Assembly (NCBI RefSeq): GCF_923077115.1
Contig: NZ_CAKLPX010000001.1
Span: 1,893,565-1,957,564 of the forward strand
Source: Sinobacterium norvegicum
Lineage (GTDB): Bacteria > Pseudomonadota > Gammaproteobacteria > Pseudomonadales > Sinobacteriaceae
Length of the DNA stretch: 64,000 bases
Direction: 5' to 3'
The notes below the pieces were generated by a model. That model was not told the origin of the DNA. It made no database searches and saw nothing but the letters and a program-made list of their open reading frames with translations. Positions 50,000 to 60,692 of the stretch are shown one piece after another. How positions within the stretch are numbered: position 1 is the first letter of the stretch; the number at the start of each line of letters is the position of its first letter. A program made the translations under genes and the position numbers.

Positions 50000-51178
50000 T
50001 CATTTTGTGATTGGCTGTAATGACCACTGGTCACCACTGCCAACTAATAAATGAGTACAATTTGAACCGGCAGCCTGTTTTGGCAGGCCACAAATTACAA
50101 TTTTCTTTTCATGACGCAGGTTTTGAATCTGCTGCCACTGGCCGTGATCGTCGCTGTAAGGCGCGAAGATAATATCGGCGTTTTCAACCTTATTCACCGC
50201 CAAGTTCAGCAGCGATTTTAATTCGGTGGTAAAACCTGTCGCCGGACGCGCACGGCCAAAAACCCTGCCAATATCATCATAGCGACCACCATTGGCGACG
50301 GCATAACCACAGCCATTGGCGTAGGCGCCAAAGACCAAGCCTGTATGATAGTGATATCCCCGCAACTCACTTAAATCAAAGTATAAGTTCAAGTCGCCGT
50401 GGCGCAATTGGATCTGCTCTGCCACTTCGCGTAATTGTTTGATGGCCTGAATGACTTCGTCACTGGCATTCGCCAGCAACGCCTCGGCCTTAGCCAGCAC
50501 CGAAATATCCCCATAGAGCTGGGTAAAGGCCGACATCTGTGCAGCCAATTCAGCATCGGGGATGTATTGCGCGATCACCGCATTGATTTCGCCGACAGCC
50601 TTGCGCTGCAGCACTTCAAATAATTCGTTTTCTTGGTCTGTTGTCAAACCAGCATCAGCCGCTAAGCTGCGGAAAATTCCCACATGTCCCAGTTCTAGCG
50701 TAACATCCCCGATCCCCACACTGCTCAGTGTTTCTAGCATCAAAGAAATGACTTCAATATCGGCTGCGACACTGCCTTCACCGTACAACTCGGCACCCAG
50801 CTGTATCGGCGAGCGAGAGGCCATTAACGACTTCGGCTTAGTGTGCAGCACGCTGCCTGCGTAGCATAGTCGAGTAGGCTCATCACTGCGAATACTGTGC
50901 GCATCGATTCTGGCAGCCTGAGCGGTAATGTCGGGACGAATAGCCATCTGACGGCCGGATAGCTGATCGGTAACTGTAAAACTGCTTAACTCAACATCAC
51001 TGCCCATACCGATCAGTAGAGAATCGGTAAATTCAATCAGCGGCGGCATGACCAACTCATAGCCCCAGCTGCGATATAAATCGAGTAGACGTCGGCGCAT
51101 GTTTTCTGCCTGCTGAGCCTGTGCCGGCAACAATTCCTCGACACCCTCTGGAAGCAACCACCTATCCGCTACAGTCAT
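50000..51178 (-). CDS. hisZ: ATP phosphoribosyltransferase regulatory subunit HisZ
   Basis: A 392-residue HisRS-like protein without the synthetase function. It opens MTVADRWLLPEGVEELLPAQAQQAENMRRRLLDLYRSWGYELVMPPLIEF (in part), with ELRGYHYHTGLVFGAYANG and GGRYDDIGRVFGRARPATGF. It activates short-form HisG in histidine synthesis; hisG is not in the window. It lies 33 nt upstream of purA. Confidence 0.93.
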   Translation of the reverse strand: MTVADRWLLPEGVEELLPAQAQQAENMRRRLLDLYRSWGYELVMPPLIEFTDSLLIGMGSDVELSSFTVTDQLSGRQMAIRPDITAQAARIDAHSIRSDEPTRLCYAGSVLHTKPKSLMASRSPIQLGAELYGEGSVAADIEVISLMLETLSSVGIGDVTLELGHVGIFRSLAADAGLTTDQENELFEVLQRKAVGEINAVIAQYIPDAELAAQMSAFTQLYGDISVLAKAEALLANASDEVIQAIKQLREVAEQIQLRHGDLNLYFDLSELRGYHYHTGLVFGAYANGCGYAVANGGRYDDIGRVFGRARPATGFTTELKSLLNLAVNKVENADIIFAPYSDDHGQWQQIQNLRHEKKIVICGLPKQAAGSNCTHLLVGSGDQWSLQPITK

Positions 51179-51212
51179 TTATTTGCCTCTACCACTTGCA
51201 TCAATCAATCAA

Positions 51213-51401
51213 TTAGCTGCGAACAACTGTTAATAACATTGTTCCCAACACCATAATAATTAAACCAAACCAACGTATTGTATTATTCCGCTGGGCGGCT
51301 AATTTTAATAAGCTTAAACGCCATTGCTGCGGCGCCAAGAAAGGCATAACGCCCTCAATAATCATGACCAAACTTAGGGCTGTGAGCATCTCTATCCACA
51401 T
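51213..51401 (-). CDS. DUF2065 small membrane protein
   Basis: A 62-residue protein with two hydrophobic segments (LTALSLVMIIEGVMPFL and IIMVLGTMLLTVV) separated by a short basic loop with a PQQWR motif. It is the YjeT-type gene usually found between hflC and purA. The function is unknown. Confidence 0.85.
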   Translation of the reverse strand: MWIEMLTALSLVMIIEGVMPFLAPQQWRLSLLKLAAQRNNTIRWFGLIIMVLGTMLLTVVRS

Positions 51402-51424
51402 AAAAAACCCTCAAAAGCCACGCA

Positions 51425-51448
51425 TAAAAAAACCGGGAATCCCCGGTT
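51425..51448 (-). terminator. Terminator of hflKC
   Basis: AACCGGG-AATC-CCCGGTT stem with a T-run on the minus strand, about 97 nt after the hflC stop codon and before the DUF2065 gene. Confidence 0.82.
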
Positions 51449-51544
51449 GACGAATACTAACACAGAACTATTCAGGCTAAAAACGACAATTGACCTTAAC
51501 CTTCAATTTAATTGGCAGCCGCCCTTGGACGACCGCCAATCAAC

Positions 51545-52420
51545 TTACTTTTTACCTTTGCTGTCACCCAGGTAGCGGAAGAAATCGCTGGAAGGATCGA
51601 CGACCATAATGTCGGACTTATTAGAGAAGCTATTGCGATAAGCCTCTAAGCTACGCACGAAGGCATAGAACTCCGGATCTTGATTGTAAGCATTGGCATA
51701 TATTGAGGCAGCCTCCGCATCACCCTCACCGCGCAGTACCTGCGAATCCCTAAAAGCATTAGCCTCGATAATAGTACGCTGACGCTCGGCCGCTGCGCTG
51801 ATACCTTCTGCTAATTCTCTACCTTGGGCGCGATGCTCACGTGCCTCACGCTGACGCTCGGTATTCATCCGCGCATAAACAGACTCAGATACCTCAGCGG
51901 GTAAGTCGATCTGCTTTACCCGGATATCGACAAGCTCTATACCCAGCTGTGCACGCATGGTCTTGTCGAGGCGAGTGGTTAACTCCTCCATCAATTCATC
52001 CCGCTGCCCTGAGACAACCTCGTGCATTGAACGACGACCGAACTGGGCACGCAGACCATCATTGATTCGACGAGCCAAGATGTTCTGTGCATTCATCTCA
52101 TCACCACTGGTCGAAGTGTAAAACTTCTCCACATCGGCAATCCGCCACTTGGCGAAGTAGTCAACGATAACGGCCTTTTTCTCCAGCGTTAAATAACGTG
52201 CAGAGGGCGAGTCCAGCGTCAGTAACCGGGCATCAAACTTACGCACGGTGTTGACGAATGGAATTTTTATATGCAGACCGGGCTTAACATCGGGCTGTAC
52301 CACGGCACCAAACTTGAGCAATACAGCACGCTCAGTTTCTTTCACCACATATAAACTGTTCGAGGCAACTAACACCAACAGTGCTAACAGGCCCAATATC
52401 AACGGCGATTTATTATTCAT
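51545..52420 (-). CDS. hflC: FtsH-modulating SPFH protein HflC
   Basis: A 291-residue inner-membrane protein. One N-terminal anchor (SPLILGLLALLVLVASNSLYV) precedes an SPFH domain (ETERAVLLKFG) and a coiled-coil with RMNTERQREAREHRAQGRE. With HflK it forms a large cage around FtsH. It starts directly after the hflK stop codon. Confidence 0.95.
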   Translation of the reverse strand: MNNKSPLILGLLALLVLVASNSLYVVKETERAVLLKFGAVVQPDVKPGLHIKIPFVNTVRKFDARLLTLDSPSARYLTLEKKAVIVDYFAKWRIADVEKFYTSTSGDEMNAQNILARRINDGLRAQFGRRSMHEVVSGQRDELMEELTTRLDKTMRAQLGIELVDIRVKQIDLPAEVSESVYARMNTERQREAREHRAQGRELAEGISAAAERQRTIIEANAFRDSQVLRGEGDAEAASIYANAYNQDPEFYAFVRSLEAYRNSFSNKSDIMVVDPSSDFFRYLGDSKGKK

Positions 52421-53584
52421 TTAACGCCCCCCTCTGTTGCTAGTGCGAGTGTCACTGCTGCTGGTGCTGGCCGATTGGCGACGTAAATTCTCGCTAATCT
52501 TACGCAAATCACTGTCAGTCAAATTCACAGACTTAGCACTGCTCGGCGAACTGTTAATCATTTTATCGAGGGGGAGATACATCAGGTTATTACCACCTTC
52601 AACATCCATCAACACCTTCGAGCTACTGGTCATTACCTCCTGCATGGTATCAAGGTAGAGACGCTCTCTGGTTACCTGCGGAGCTCTCTTATACTCGGTC
52701 AACAGTGCGGTAAAGCGTTGGGATTCACCCTCAGCTTGAGCGACAACCTTATCCTTATAACCATTGGCCTCTTCGATCACACGCTGCGCAGCACCTCGCG
52801 CCTCGGGAACGATACCATTGGCATAAGTTTCTGCCTCATTCTTAACACGCTGCTCATCTTCACGCGCCTTGATTACATCATCAAAGGCCGCTTGCACCTG
52901 CTTAGGCGCCTGGGTGTTTTCGATGGTGACTCGCGCCACGGCAATCCCTGTGTCATAGCTGTCGAGATAACGCTGCAAACGTCCGGTCACATCGATAGCT
53001 ACCTGATCACGACCCTCGGTCAAAATAGGGTGCATCTCGGTTGAACCAACAACATGACGCAAAGCACTCTCAGTGGCTTGAGCCAAGCTGCGCTCGGGAT
53101 CACGAACGGCCAAAGCAAAATTCTTTGGATCGGCGACGGTATACTGAACCGATAGACTGACCTCAACGATATTCTCATCTTCAGTCAGCATTAACGCCGT
53201 ATGCCCAAACGAGCGTATACGAGTGACGTTGACGACTTGGCGCTGATCGATAAGCGCTGGATTCCAGTGCAAGCCTGGGCCAACGATTTCATTGAACTGG
53301 CCAAGGCGCAAAACAACGGCGCGCTCCTGCTGGTCAATTTTATATACGCCAGCTGCAAACCAAAGACCCAGCACAACAAGCGCTACAAGACCGAGCAATG
53401 CACCACTGGCACCACCACCTGTAGAGCTGCCACCAGGCTTATTGCCGCCCATCATTTTACCGATCCGTTCTTGAAACTTTTTCATCGCTTCATCGAGGTC
53501 CGGTGGCCCGTTTTTGTCGCCACCGTTGTTATTTCCCCACGGATCCTTTTGGTTGTTACCACCGCCAGGTTCATTCCAGGCCAT
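52421..53584 (-). CDS. hflK: FtsH-modulating SPFH protein HflK
   Basis: A 387-residue protein. A Gly/Asn/Asp-rich cytoplasmic N-terminus (MAWNEPGGGNNQKDPWGNN) precedes one membrane helix (LLGLVALVVLGLWFAAGVY), an SPFH domain (QQERAVVLRLGQF) and a C-terminal Ser/Arg-rich tail. It is the partner of HflC. Confidence 0.95.
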   Translation of the reverse strand: MAWNEPGGGNNQKDPWGNNNGGDKNGPPDLDEAMKKFQERIGKMMGGNKPGGSSTGGGASGALLGLVALVVLGLWFAAGVYKIDQQERAVVLRLGQFNEIVGPGLHWNPALIDQRQVVNVTRIRSFGHTALMLTEDENIVEVSLSVQYTVADPKNFALAVRDPERSLAQATESALRHVVGSTEMHPILTEGRDQVAIDVTGRLQRYLDSYDTGIAVARVTIENTQAPKQVQAAFDDVIKAREDEQRVKNEAETYANGIVPEARGAAQRVIEEANGYKDKVVAQAEGESQRFTALLTEYKRAPQVTRERLYLDTMQEVMTSSSKVLMDVEGGNNLMYLPLDKMINSSPSSAKSVNLTDSDLRKISENLRRQSASTSSSDTRTSNRGGR

Positions 53585-53717
53585 TATGACCCTCCGTCAT
53601 ATCAATAGTTGATGTGTATAAATAAACCCCCATCAGTTGCCGAGGGCTAATGTTTCAGTCTAACAGATTTATTTTACCTCACGGCTAAATTACTGCTTAG
53701 CCGCAGGTTAACAATAT

Positions 53718-55031
53718 TTACTGTTCCCACTCCTCAACTGGCATCGCGATGCCGAGGCTTGTTGGATTAATTTTTTCTGCGCTGAGTAGCTTCAACAGTT
53801 CAAAACGAGGCATTCTCACCTCGATCTCAATATTACCACTATCATCATAGCGCTCGGCAAGCACTGACGATGTTTCATACAGCCTCGCCCGCAAACGAGA
53901 GAATTCCGGCGGCAGACTGATGGTTTGATGCAGCAAATCACCGGCTAACAATTCAGACAGCGCCTCGAACAATAACTCGACACCCTCACCTGTTTTAGCG
54001 GATAACCAAACGCGCTCCGGCACACCCTTGTCGTCGCGGTCAATTCTCGGCGCCATGCCATCGATCAGATCAATTTTGTTATAGACCTCTAAGCGCAGAA
54101 TATTATCCGCATCAATTTCCGTCAATACCGCCTCCACCTGCTCAATATTAGCCAGGCGCTCCTCAGTGGCCGCATCAATAACATGCACCAGTAGATCTGC
54201 AGAAGCAGCCTCTTCCAGTGTTGCCTTAAACGCGGTAACCAGGCGGTGCGGCAGGTGCCGAATAAAGCCAACGGTATCGGCTAAAATGGTTGCACCGGCA
54301 CCTTGGACATCAATACGACGCATCGTCGGATCCAGCGTGGCGAACAATTGATCCGCCGCATAAACCTCGGACTTAGTAATATAATTGAACAGCGTCGACT
54401 TACCTGCGTTGGTATAACCAACCAAGGACACTGTCGGTATATCAGCCCGCGACCGGGCACGACGCCCCTGCTCGCGCTGCTTCTGCACCTTGCTTAACCG
54501 ACCATTGATATATTTGATTCGCTCACGCAACAAACGCCTATCGCTTTCGAGCTGGGTTTCACCCGGGCCGCGTAAACCAATACCACCTTTTTGTCGCTCA
54601 AGGTGAGTCCAACCTCGAATCAAACGCGTCGACATATGGTGCAACTGAGCCAGCTCAACCTGCAATTTACCCTCATGCGTTCGCGCACGCTGAGCAAATA
54701 TATCCAAAATCAAACCGGTACGATCAAGCACGCGACACTGAAGCTCGGCCTCGATATTGCGCTCTTGGGAAGGACTTAACTGATGGTTAAAAATAACCAC
54801 TTCGGCTTCGTGCACAGCAACGGCTTGACGAATTTCCTCAAGCTTGCCGGTACCAACGAAAAAGCGTGGCGTGGGGAGCTTTCGCTGCCCCATTACAAAA
54901 GCAACCGGATCGCCACCAGCAGAAAGAACAAGCTCTTCAAATTCTCGAGGGTCTTCTCTCTGCGCCTCATGACCAAAATCAATATGGACAAGAACGGCTA
55001 GCTCACCGGTTTCGGGTCGTTCAAAAAACAA
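53718..55031 (-). CDS. hflX: Ribosome-associated GTPase HflX
   Basis: A 437-residue GTPase that splits stalled or heat-damaged ribosomes. The N-terminal HflX domain (ELSPSQERNIE-like LSPSQERNIEAELQ) precedes GTPase motifs G1 VGYTNAGKSTLFN, G3 DTVGFIRHLP and G4 YNKIDLI. It lies 18 nt after hfq; the hfq-hflX order is conserved. Confidence 0.95.
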   Translation of the reverse strand: MFFERPETGELAVLVHIDFGHEAQREDPREFEELVLSAGGDPVAFVMGQRKLPTPRFFVGTGKLEEIRQAVAVHEAEVVIFNHQLSPSQERNIEAELQCRVLDRTGLILDIFAQRARTHEGKLQVELAQLHHMSTRLIRGWTHLERQKGGIGLRGPGETQLESDRRLLRERIKYINGRLSKVQKQREQGRRARSRADIPTVSLVGYTNAGKSTLFNYITKSEVYAADQLFATLDPTMRRIDVQGAGATILADTVGFIRHLPHRLVTAFKATLEEAASADLLVHVIDAATEERLANIEQVEAVLTEIDADNILRLEVYNKIDLIDGMAPRIDRDDKGVPERVWLSAKTGEGVELLFEALSELLAGDLLHQTISLPPEFSRLRARLYETSSVLAERYDDSGNIEIEVRMPRFELLKLLSAEKINPTSLGIAMPVEEWEQ

Positions 55032-55049
55032 CGATTATTACCCCGTTTA

Positions 55050-55298
55050 TTATTCTTCGCCTTCGTCGCCCTGGGGCGCCTGCATAGGAACACGTACGGG
55101 ACGTGAAGGTACGACAGTTGAAATAGCGTGTTTGTAGACCATTTGGCTAACAGTATTTTTCAACAACACGACGAACTGGTCAAAAGACTCAACCTGGCCC
55201 TGCAGCTTAATACCATTAACAAGATAAATTGAAACTGGAACGCGTTCCTTACGTAAAATGTTTAAGTAAGGGTCTTGTAGCGTATGCCCCTTTGACAT
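55050..55298 (-). CDS. hfq: RNA chaperone Hfq
   Basis: An 82-residue Sm-like hexameric protein for sRNA-mRNA pairing. Sm1 [27 protein letters not shown] and Sm2 [17 protein letters not shown]. The ATG at 55298 is preceded by AGGAG seven bases upstream, so it is preferred over the in-frame ATG at 55319. The C-terminal tail is short and acidic. Confidence 0.97.
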   Translation of the reverse strand: MSKGHTLQDPYLNILRKERVPVSIYLVNGIKLQGQVESFDQFVVLLKNTVSQMVYKHAISTVVPSRPVRVPMQAPQGDEGEE

Positions 55299-55538
55299 AG
55301 TGATACTCCTAGTGCTCAAAACGAGCCAAAAAAAAGAATGGATTAAAATAATCCTGTAATAAGACCTAAATTAAAGTACTACTTCGGCAATGACGCCAAT
55401 GTGTCTATTGATTTCCCTACCAATTTCTACCCATTGGCCGCAACTCAAACCAAGTTTACGACATTTCCAATCCAGCATTATACTACGGTTTCGCCAAATC
55501 AACGAACACCGCGTTGCGAATAATTCCCATGCTAGACC

Positions 55539-56567
55539 TTATATTTGACCTATTCGGTATTTTTTCAAGTGCTCGAGCGCACCTTCAACGATTTCTTTTC
55601 CCTTTAATGACTTAGGTTCAACAAGTATTCGTCCCGAATCATCGGTCAACAGCCAAAACAGCTGCTGCCAACTGCGCAACCAGGTCAACTGACGTTTTGC
55701 CAGCTGGCGGGTCGCAATCACCCCTCGCTCAACCATTTCATCATAGGATAACAAGCCATCCAGATGATCCCACATCTGACGGTAACCCACCGCTCTCACC
55801 GCCGGCATCGAGACATCTAAGTCACCACGCTGGCGTAACGCTTCAACCTCAGCCACAAAGCCCTGCGCCATCATGGTATCGAAACGTTTGGCTATGCGAC
55901 GATGCAAAACCTTCCGGTCCTGTGGGGCTATAGCAAACTGAATTGGGCGGTAGGGGAAGTCATCGGCAAAATTATCGCCGCCATCCTTTTGACTGCCATT
56001 ATTTTTTTGCTCGGCCTGCCATTGAGTCAGCGTTTTGCCGCTAACCCGGAAGACTTCCAGCGCCCGCTCAATTCGCTGCGAATCATTCGGTTTGATCCGC
56101 TCAGCAGCAACGGGGTCCACCTCAGCTAATTGCTGATGAACAAAAGGCCAACCGCGCAGCCGGGCCTGATGTTCAATATCGGCTCTGATCGCGGGATCGG
56201 CTTTAGGTAGCTCAGCAATACCAAATAGCAGCGTGCGAAAATACATCATCGTGCCGCCTACTAACAACGGGATCTTTCCCGCTGCGGTTATCTCAGCCAT
56301 TTGCGCCAACGCATCACTGCGAAACTGCGCGGCGGAATAGCTTTCCGCCGGATCAAGAAAACTGATCAATCGGTGCGGCGCCTGAGCTAATTCTTCAGCA
56401 TCAGGCTTAGCAGTACCAATATCCATATCACGATATACCAATGCAGAATCGACGCTGATGATTTCTACCGGTAGGTGCTGCTTAAGTTTGATCGCCAAAT
56501 CGGTCTTGCCGGAGGCCGTCGGCCCCATCAACATAATAGCCGGCGGCATATCGTCTCGGTTGATCAC
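55539..56567 (-). CDS. miaA: tRNA dimethylallyltransferase
   Basis: A 342-residue enzyme that prenylates A37 of tRNA, the substrate step for MiaB. P-loop [47 protein letters not shown] and [14 protein letters not shown] are all present. It lies 87 nt after mutL. Confidence 0.97.
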   Translation of the reverse strand: MINRDDMPPAIMLMGPTASGKTDLAIKLKQHLPVEIISVDSALVYRDMDIGTAKPDAEELAQAPHRLISFLDPAESYSAAQFRSDALAQMAEITAAGKIPLLVGGTMMYFRTLLFGIAELPKADPAIRADIEHQARLRGWPFVHQQLAEVDPVAAERIKPNDSQRIERALEVFRVSGKTLTQWQAEQKNNGSQKDGGDNFADDFPYRPIQFAIAPQDRKVLHRRIAKRFDTMMAQGFVAEVEALRQRGDLDVSMPAVRAVGYRQMWDHLDGLLSYDEMVERGVIATRQLAKRQLTWLRSWQQLFWLLTDDSGRILVEPKSLKGKEIVEGALEHLKKYRIGQI

Positions 56568-56654
56568 ATTTAACCCTTTCTTGTACGGCGACGAACAATA
56601 AATTCGAAGCTTGAAGACACATTATACCTGAAACTTGCGCCTCAATAGCGACGG

Positions 56655-58517
56655 TTAGCGCCCCCGCAGGAAAAGTTTATCCAACTCCGACAGACTCATG
56701 GTGCTCCACGTAGGGCGCCCGTGGTTACATTGGCCGCTGCGCTCTGTCCTCTCCATATCACGAAGCAGGGCATTCATTTCTGGAATAGTTAGGCGCCTGT
56801 TGGCGCGGACCGAGCCGTGGCAGGCCATAGTACCGAGCAATTCATTAATATATGACTCCACCCTGTCGCTGCTGCCGTATTGCAACAAATCTGCCAATAC
56901 ATCCCGCAACAACTGCTCGACATCGCCGCCAGAGAGCATAATGGGGACTTCACGCAGCACCAACGATTCATCGCTGACGCGCTCCACACCAAGGCCTATT
57001 TTTAACAACAGCTGCTGGTTTTGGTCGCAGCACTCTGCTTCTTTGGCGCTTACCGCCACCGCCTGCGGCACAAGTAAAGGCTGGGAGCGGATACCATCGC
57101 CCGACCAAGACTGCTTCATGCGTTCATAGATAATTCGCTCATGGGCTGCATGCATATCCACCACAACCAAACCCTGCTGGTTCTCGGCCAAAATATAAAT
57201 GCCCTTAAGCTGTGCCATCGCATAGCCCAGTGGCGGTACTTCACCGTTCTCTGCTGACTCCGCTGCCAAGGCCTGGCCAGCATTATTCGCAGCGGACTCA
57301 CTCACCTGCCAAGGTGTCGATTCCTGCGCTGGGTGAAGCTGCTGGTAGGCCGAGACCTGAGCGCCAACCTGTCCCGCTGACTGCGGTTTATTCTCTTGAA
57401 GGGGCATCACGCCCTGTGGCCCAAACTCACCACGGTGCAGGGGCTCCACCGCAGGCGAACCGCTTTCATTCGCACGCTCCTCGCGGGCCTCTGCCGCCTG
57501 CAAATGCTGCTCCGGTCGAACCTCAGCAAGGGCTCGATGCAGGCTGCTGAACAAGAAATTATGCACCGTACGCCCATCGCGGAATCTTACCTCGTGCTTG
57601 GTCGGATGGACATTGACGTCGACAACCTTAGGATCGACCTCCAAATACAAGACAAAGGCGCTGTGTCTGCCACCATAAAGCACATCGCGGTATGCCTGCT
57701 TGATCGCATGGACGACCAAGCGGTCACGAATAACTCGACCATTGACAAAGAAATACTGCAAATCAGCCTGCGAGCGTGAAAATGTCGGCAGCGCCACCCA
57801 GCCATTCAGCTTCATGCCGGCACCCTCGGTGCTGATATGAACGGCATTTTCCATAAACTGCGGAGAGCAGATTGCCGCCACTCGACGCTCTTGCTCCGGC
57901 AGCGATTTAGCCCTGCGCAGCGAGTGAATTACCCGCCCGTTATGGGTCAGCTGAAAGCCGATATCGAAGCGCGCCAGTGCCTGGCGTTTAACCACCTCAT
58001 CGAGGTGACTGAACTCGGTTTTCTCGGTGCGCAGGAATTTGCGACGGGCTGGGGTATTAAAGAACAGGTCTTTTACCTCAATCGTCGTCCCCTGCGGATG
58101 AGCGGACGGGGTGATTTCTACCGTCATATCACGGCCAGCGCTAGCGGCTTTCCAACCGGCACCGTTTTCACTGTCATTGGTTGTTACCGTCAAGCGGGCA
58201 ACCGAGCTAATACTGGCCAGCGCCTCACCCCGAAAGCCCAATGTTTCCACTCCCTCTAGGTCGTCGAGGGTCTCTATCTTACTGGTAGCATGTCGGGCCA
58301 GCGCCAGCGGTAAATCGTTTTCACCGATACCGCAACCATTATCTCGCACCTTCATTCGTTTAACGCCGCCACTCTCAACATCGATATCTATACGATCGGC
58401 GCCCGCATCGAGGCTGTTCTCTATCAACTCTTTGATGACCGACGCAGGGCGTTCGACAACCTCACCAGCTGCTATTTGGTTGGCAAGCCTAGGACTTAGC
58501 GCGTGTATTTTTGGCAT
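56655..58517 (-). CDS. mutL: DNA mismatch-repair protein MutL
   Basis: A 620-residue GHKL ATPase. ATP-binding motifs are [41 protein letters not shown] and the linker [14 protein letters not shown] Gln/Glu-rich linker at about residues 340-425 precedes the C-terminal dimer domain ([13 protein letters not shown]...[12 protein letters not shown]). No DQHA(X)2E(X)4E endonuclease motif is seen, matching the E. coli type used with MutH. It lies 48 nt after amiB. Confidence 0.97.
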   Translation of the reverse strand: MPKIHALSPRLANQIAAGEVVERPASVIKELIENSLDAGADRIDIDVESGGVKRMKVRDNGCGIGENDLPLALARHATSKIETLDDLEGVETLGFRGEALASISSVARLTVTTNDSENGAGWKAASAGRDMTVEITPSAHPQGTTIEVKDLFFNTPARRKFLRTEKTEFSHLDEVVKRQALARFDIGFQLTHNGRVIHSLRRAKSLPEQERRVAAICSPQFMENAVHISTEGAGMKLNGWVALPTFSRSQADLQYFFVNGRVIRDRLVVHAIKQAYRDVLYGGRHSAFVLYLEVDPKVVDVNVHPTKHEVRFRDGRTVHNFLFSSLHRALAEVRPEQHLQAAEAREERANESGSPAVEPLHRGEFGPQGVMPLQENKPQSAGQVGAQVSAYQQLHPAQESTPWQVSESAANNAGQALAAESAENGEVPPLGYAMAQLKGIYILAENQQGLVVVDMHAAHERIIYERMKQSWSGDGIRSQPLLVPQAVAVSAKEAECCDQNQQLLLKIGLGVERVSDESLVLREVPIMLSGGDVEQLLRDVLADLLQYGSSDRVESYINELLGTMACHGSVRANRRLTIPEMNALLRDMERTERSGQCNHGRPTWSTMSLSELDKLFLRGR

Positions 58518-58565
58518 AGGATTCTACCTAGACATCGAGGTTGCGAACCAGCTGATAAGCACGGT

Positions 58566-59933
58566 TTATGAGGATGGAATGGTCAGCCGCTGACCAACAC
58601 GAATCTGGCTGCCACTGATATTATTGGCGCTTTTCAGCGCACCTTGGCTGACGTTATAGCGATGAGCAATAGCGCTAAGCGTATCGCCTGAGACCACGGT
58701 ATAACGCTTACTGCCACCGGCTTTATTGGCCGCAATCAAACTACCGGCTGGCGGGTACTTCTGGAAATAGCCATCGACCCCCTGATAAATTGCCTTGGCC
58801 ATTTTTCGCTGATAACTTTTCGTGCGTAATTTACTGGCTTCACCGGGATTCGAAATAAAACCTGTTTCGACCAGAATTGAGGGTATGTCGGCTGATTTCA
58901 GTACGGCAAAACCGGCATAACCAACGCGTTTGCTGTGCAGTCTTGCCACCCCGCCCATATTACTCAGCACCTTACTGCCCACCTTGGTACTGGCATCACG
59001 ATTTGCCGTCATTGACAGATCCAGCAGCACGCCGGCCAACATATCGTCATGATCTGCCAGCGTTACCCCGCCGACCAAATCCGCTCGATTTTCTGTTTTA
59101 GCCAGATATTTCGCCATTGTCGATGATGAGCCCCCTTGCGAGAGAGCGAAAACAGAGGCGCCATTCGCTTGAGGATTGGTAAAGGCGTCAGCGTGGATGG
59201 AAATAAATATATCGGCCTGCTGTTTGCGCGCCAACGCAGGCCGCTGGCCGAGACCTATATAATAATCACCGGTTCTGGTCAGATAGGGGCGATAGCCTGG
59301 CTGCTTCTTTAACAGCGCTTCCAGCTCTTTGGCAATTGCCAACACCACATGCTTTTCACGCAGGTTGTTTGGCCCCAGCGCACCGGGGTCTTCGCCACCG
59401 TGGCCAGCATCAATCGCCACGACTATATCGCGGCTGCCGCTGGATTGTTTTGCCTGTTGCGTTTTGACCGCTCGCTTGCCGTTGCCCTCATCATAAAGAT
59501 CTATGACTAAACGGTCTTTGAGCTCACCATCTGCCTTGAGGAGAAAGCTTCGCGGCTTCACCTTTTCTTTCAAATCCAATACGATACGCAGATCATGTTT
59601 GTCTTTATTGGCATAGCGAATATTTTTAATCGGCGACTCTGACAGTTGCAGCGATGACAGTGTAGAGGCCGTTGCCAGGCGGCCATTTTTAATGTCGACG
59701 ACAATACGGTCTGGGCTTTGTAGGGTCAGAATGGAATGCTCTACGGCACCATTTAAGTCCAACACTAAACGGGTGTTGTCCGGCGCCCGCCAGACCCTGG
59801 CACCGACAATATCACTGGCCTGAATAATCGAAGAGAAGCACAGCGCTGAGATGGCGATTAATACGCTAATTGAAAAAGCCGGGGAGGCTTCCCCTGCTGC
59901 TGAGGGCTGTTTTTTAAACCGGCTGAACATCAA
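58566..59933 (-). CDS. amiB: N-acetylmuramoyl-L-alanine amidase AmiB/AmiC
   Basis: A 455-residue septal cell-wall amidase. An N-terminal signal or anchor (FSISVLIAISALCFSSIIQAS) precedes an AMIN domain (about residues 40-140, RVWRAPDNTRLVLDLNGAVEHSI). The zinc amidase domain follows (VVAIDAGHGGEDPGALG, SIHADAF, ILVETGFISNP), then a C-terminal LysM (YTVVSGDTLSAIAHRYNVSQG). It splits daughter-cell peptidoglycan. Confidence 0.95.
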   Translation of the reverse strand: MMFSRFKKQPSAAGEASPAFSISVLIAISALCFSSIIQASDIVGARVWRAPDNTRLVLDLNGAVEHSILTLQSPDRIVVDIKNGRLATASTLSSLQLSESPIKNIRYANKDKHDLRIVLDLKEKVKPRSFLLKADGELKDRLVIDLYDEGNGKRAVKTQQAKQSSGSRDIVVAIDAGHGGEDPGALGPNNLREKHVVLAIAKELEALLKKQPGYRPYLTRTGDYYIGLGQRPALARKQQADIFISIHADAFTNPQANGASVFALSQGGSSSTMAKYLAKTENRADLVGGVTLADHDDMLAGVLLDLSMTANRDASTKVGSKVLSNMGGVARLHSKRVGYAGFAVLKSADIPSILVETGFISNPGEASKLRTKSYQRKMAKAIYQGVDGYFQKYPPAGSLIAANKAGGSKRYTVVSGDTLSAIAHRYNVSQGALKSANNISGSQIRVGQRLTIPSS

Positions 59934-60028
59934 ATTCCCTACTCAAATAAACGCATTACGCACACTGTGTGATGCTATTTTGTAACCTACTCGCTAACGT
60001 TAGTCCATAGTTGCCTTGAGAGTAGCAG

Positions 60029-60520
60029 CTATTGTTGCTTGCCGGCGACGCCGTAATGCTGCTGCCATTCGGTCGCCAGTGCTTCAGCGGCATCATTAAA
60101 GGCGCGCCAAACAACCCTCCGGCCAGCCCCCTGCAAGGTCAGCGTTAGCTCAAGATCAGCCTCTTTCAGCACCCCAATGCCACGCACAGGCCACTCGATC
60201 AAACAGAGGCTATCGTCATTAAAGTAATCACGAATCCCCATGTACTCAAGTTCTTCCGGGTCTCCCAACCGGTAGAGGTCGAAGTGATATACCGTTATTG
60301 CTTGAAACTCATAGGGTTCAACCAGCGTGTAGGTCGGGCTCTTTACTGCACCGCGGTGGCCAAAGCCGGTAATAACGCCGCGACTAAAGGTGGTTTTCCC
60401 CATGCCCAAATCACCCTGCAAGTAGACGGTAATCCCCCGACAATCGCAAAACGACAACGCTTGACCCAATTGCAGCAAGCGCTGCTCATTTTCTGCGATA
60501 AACTCACCGCTAACCGACAC
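60029..60520 (-). CDS. tsaE: tRNA t6A-synthesis ATPase TsaE
   Basis: A 163-residue ATPase of the t6A37 pathway with P-loop YLQGDLGMGKTTFSRGV and the blocks VKSPTYTLVEPYEF and HFDLYRLGDPEELEYMGIRDYF. It leads the tsaE-amiB-mutL-miaA-hfq set and is divergent from queG. Confidence 0.95.
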   Translation of the reverse strand: MSVSGEFIAENEQRLLQLGQALSFCDCRGITVYLQGDLGMGKTTFSRGVITGFGHRGAVKSPTYTLVEPYEFQAITVYHFDLYRLGDPEELEYMGIRDYFNDDSLCLIEWPVRGIGVLKEADLELTLTLQGAGRRVVWRAFNDAAEALATEWQQHYGVAGKQQ

Positions 60521-60692
60521 ATCAGCCCCCTTTCAAAACACCTTATTTAGCCCGCTATCATACCTGCAAAGCTCAATGATGCGAATATTACAACAATGAA
60601 AATAGCAGTGATGCTGCAAACCACTGCACGCCAACGCTGGTCGGTGTTATTATCGCCACTGACTATTCAGCCTCTACTCTATAGGTGAAACC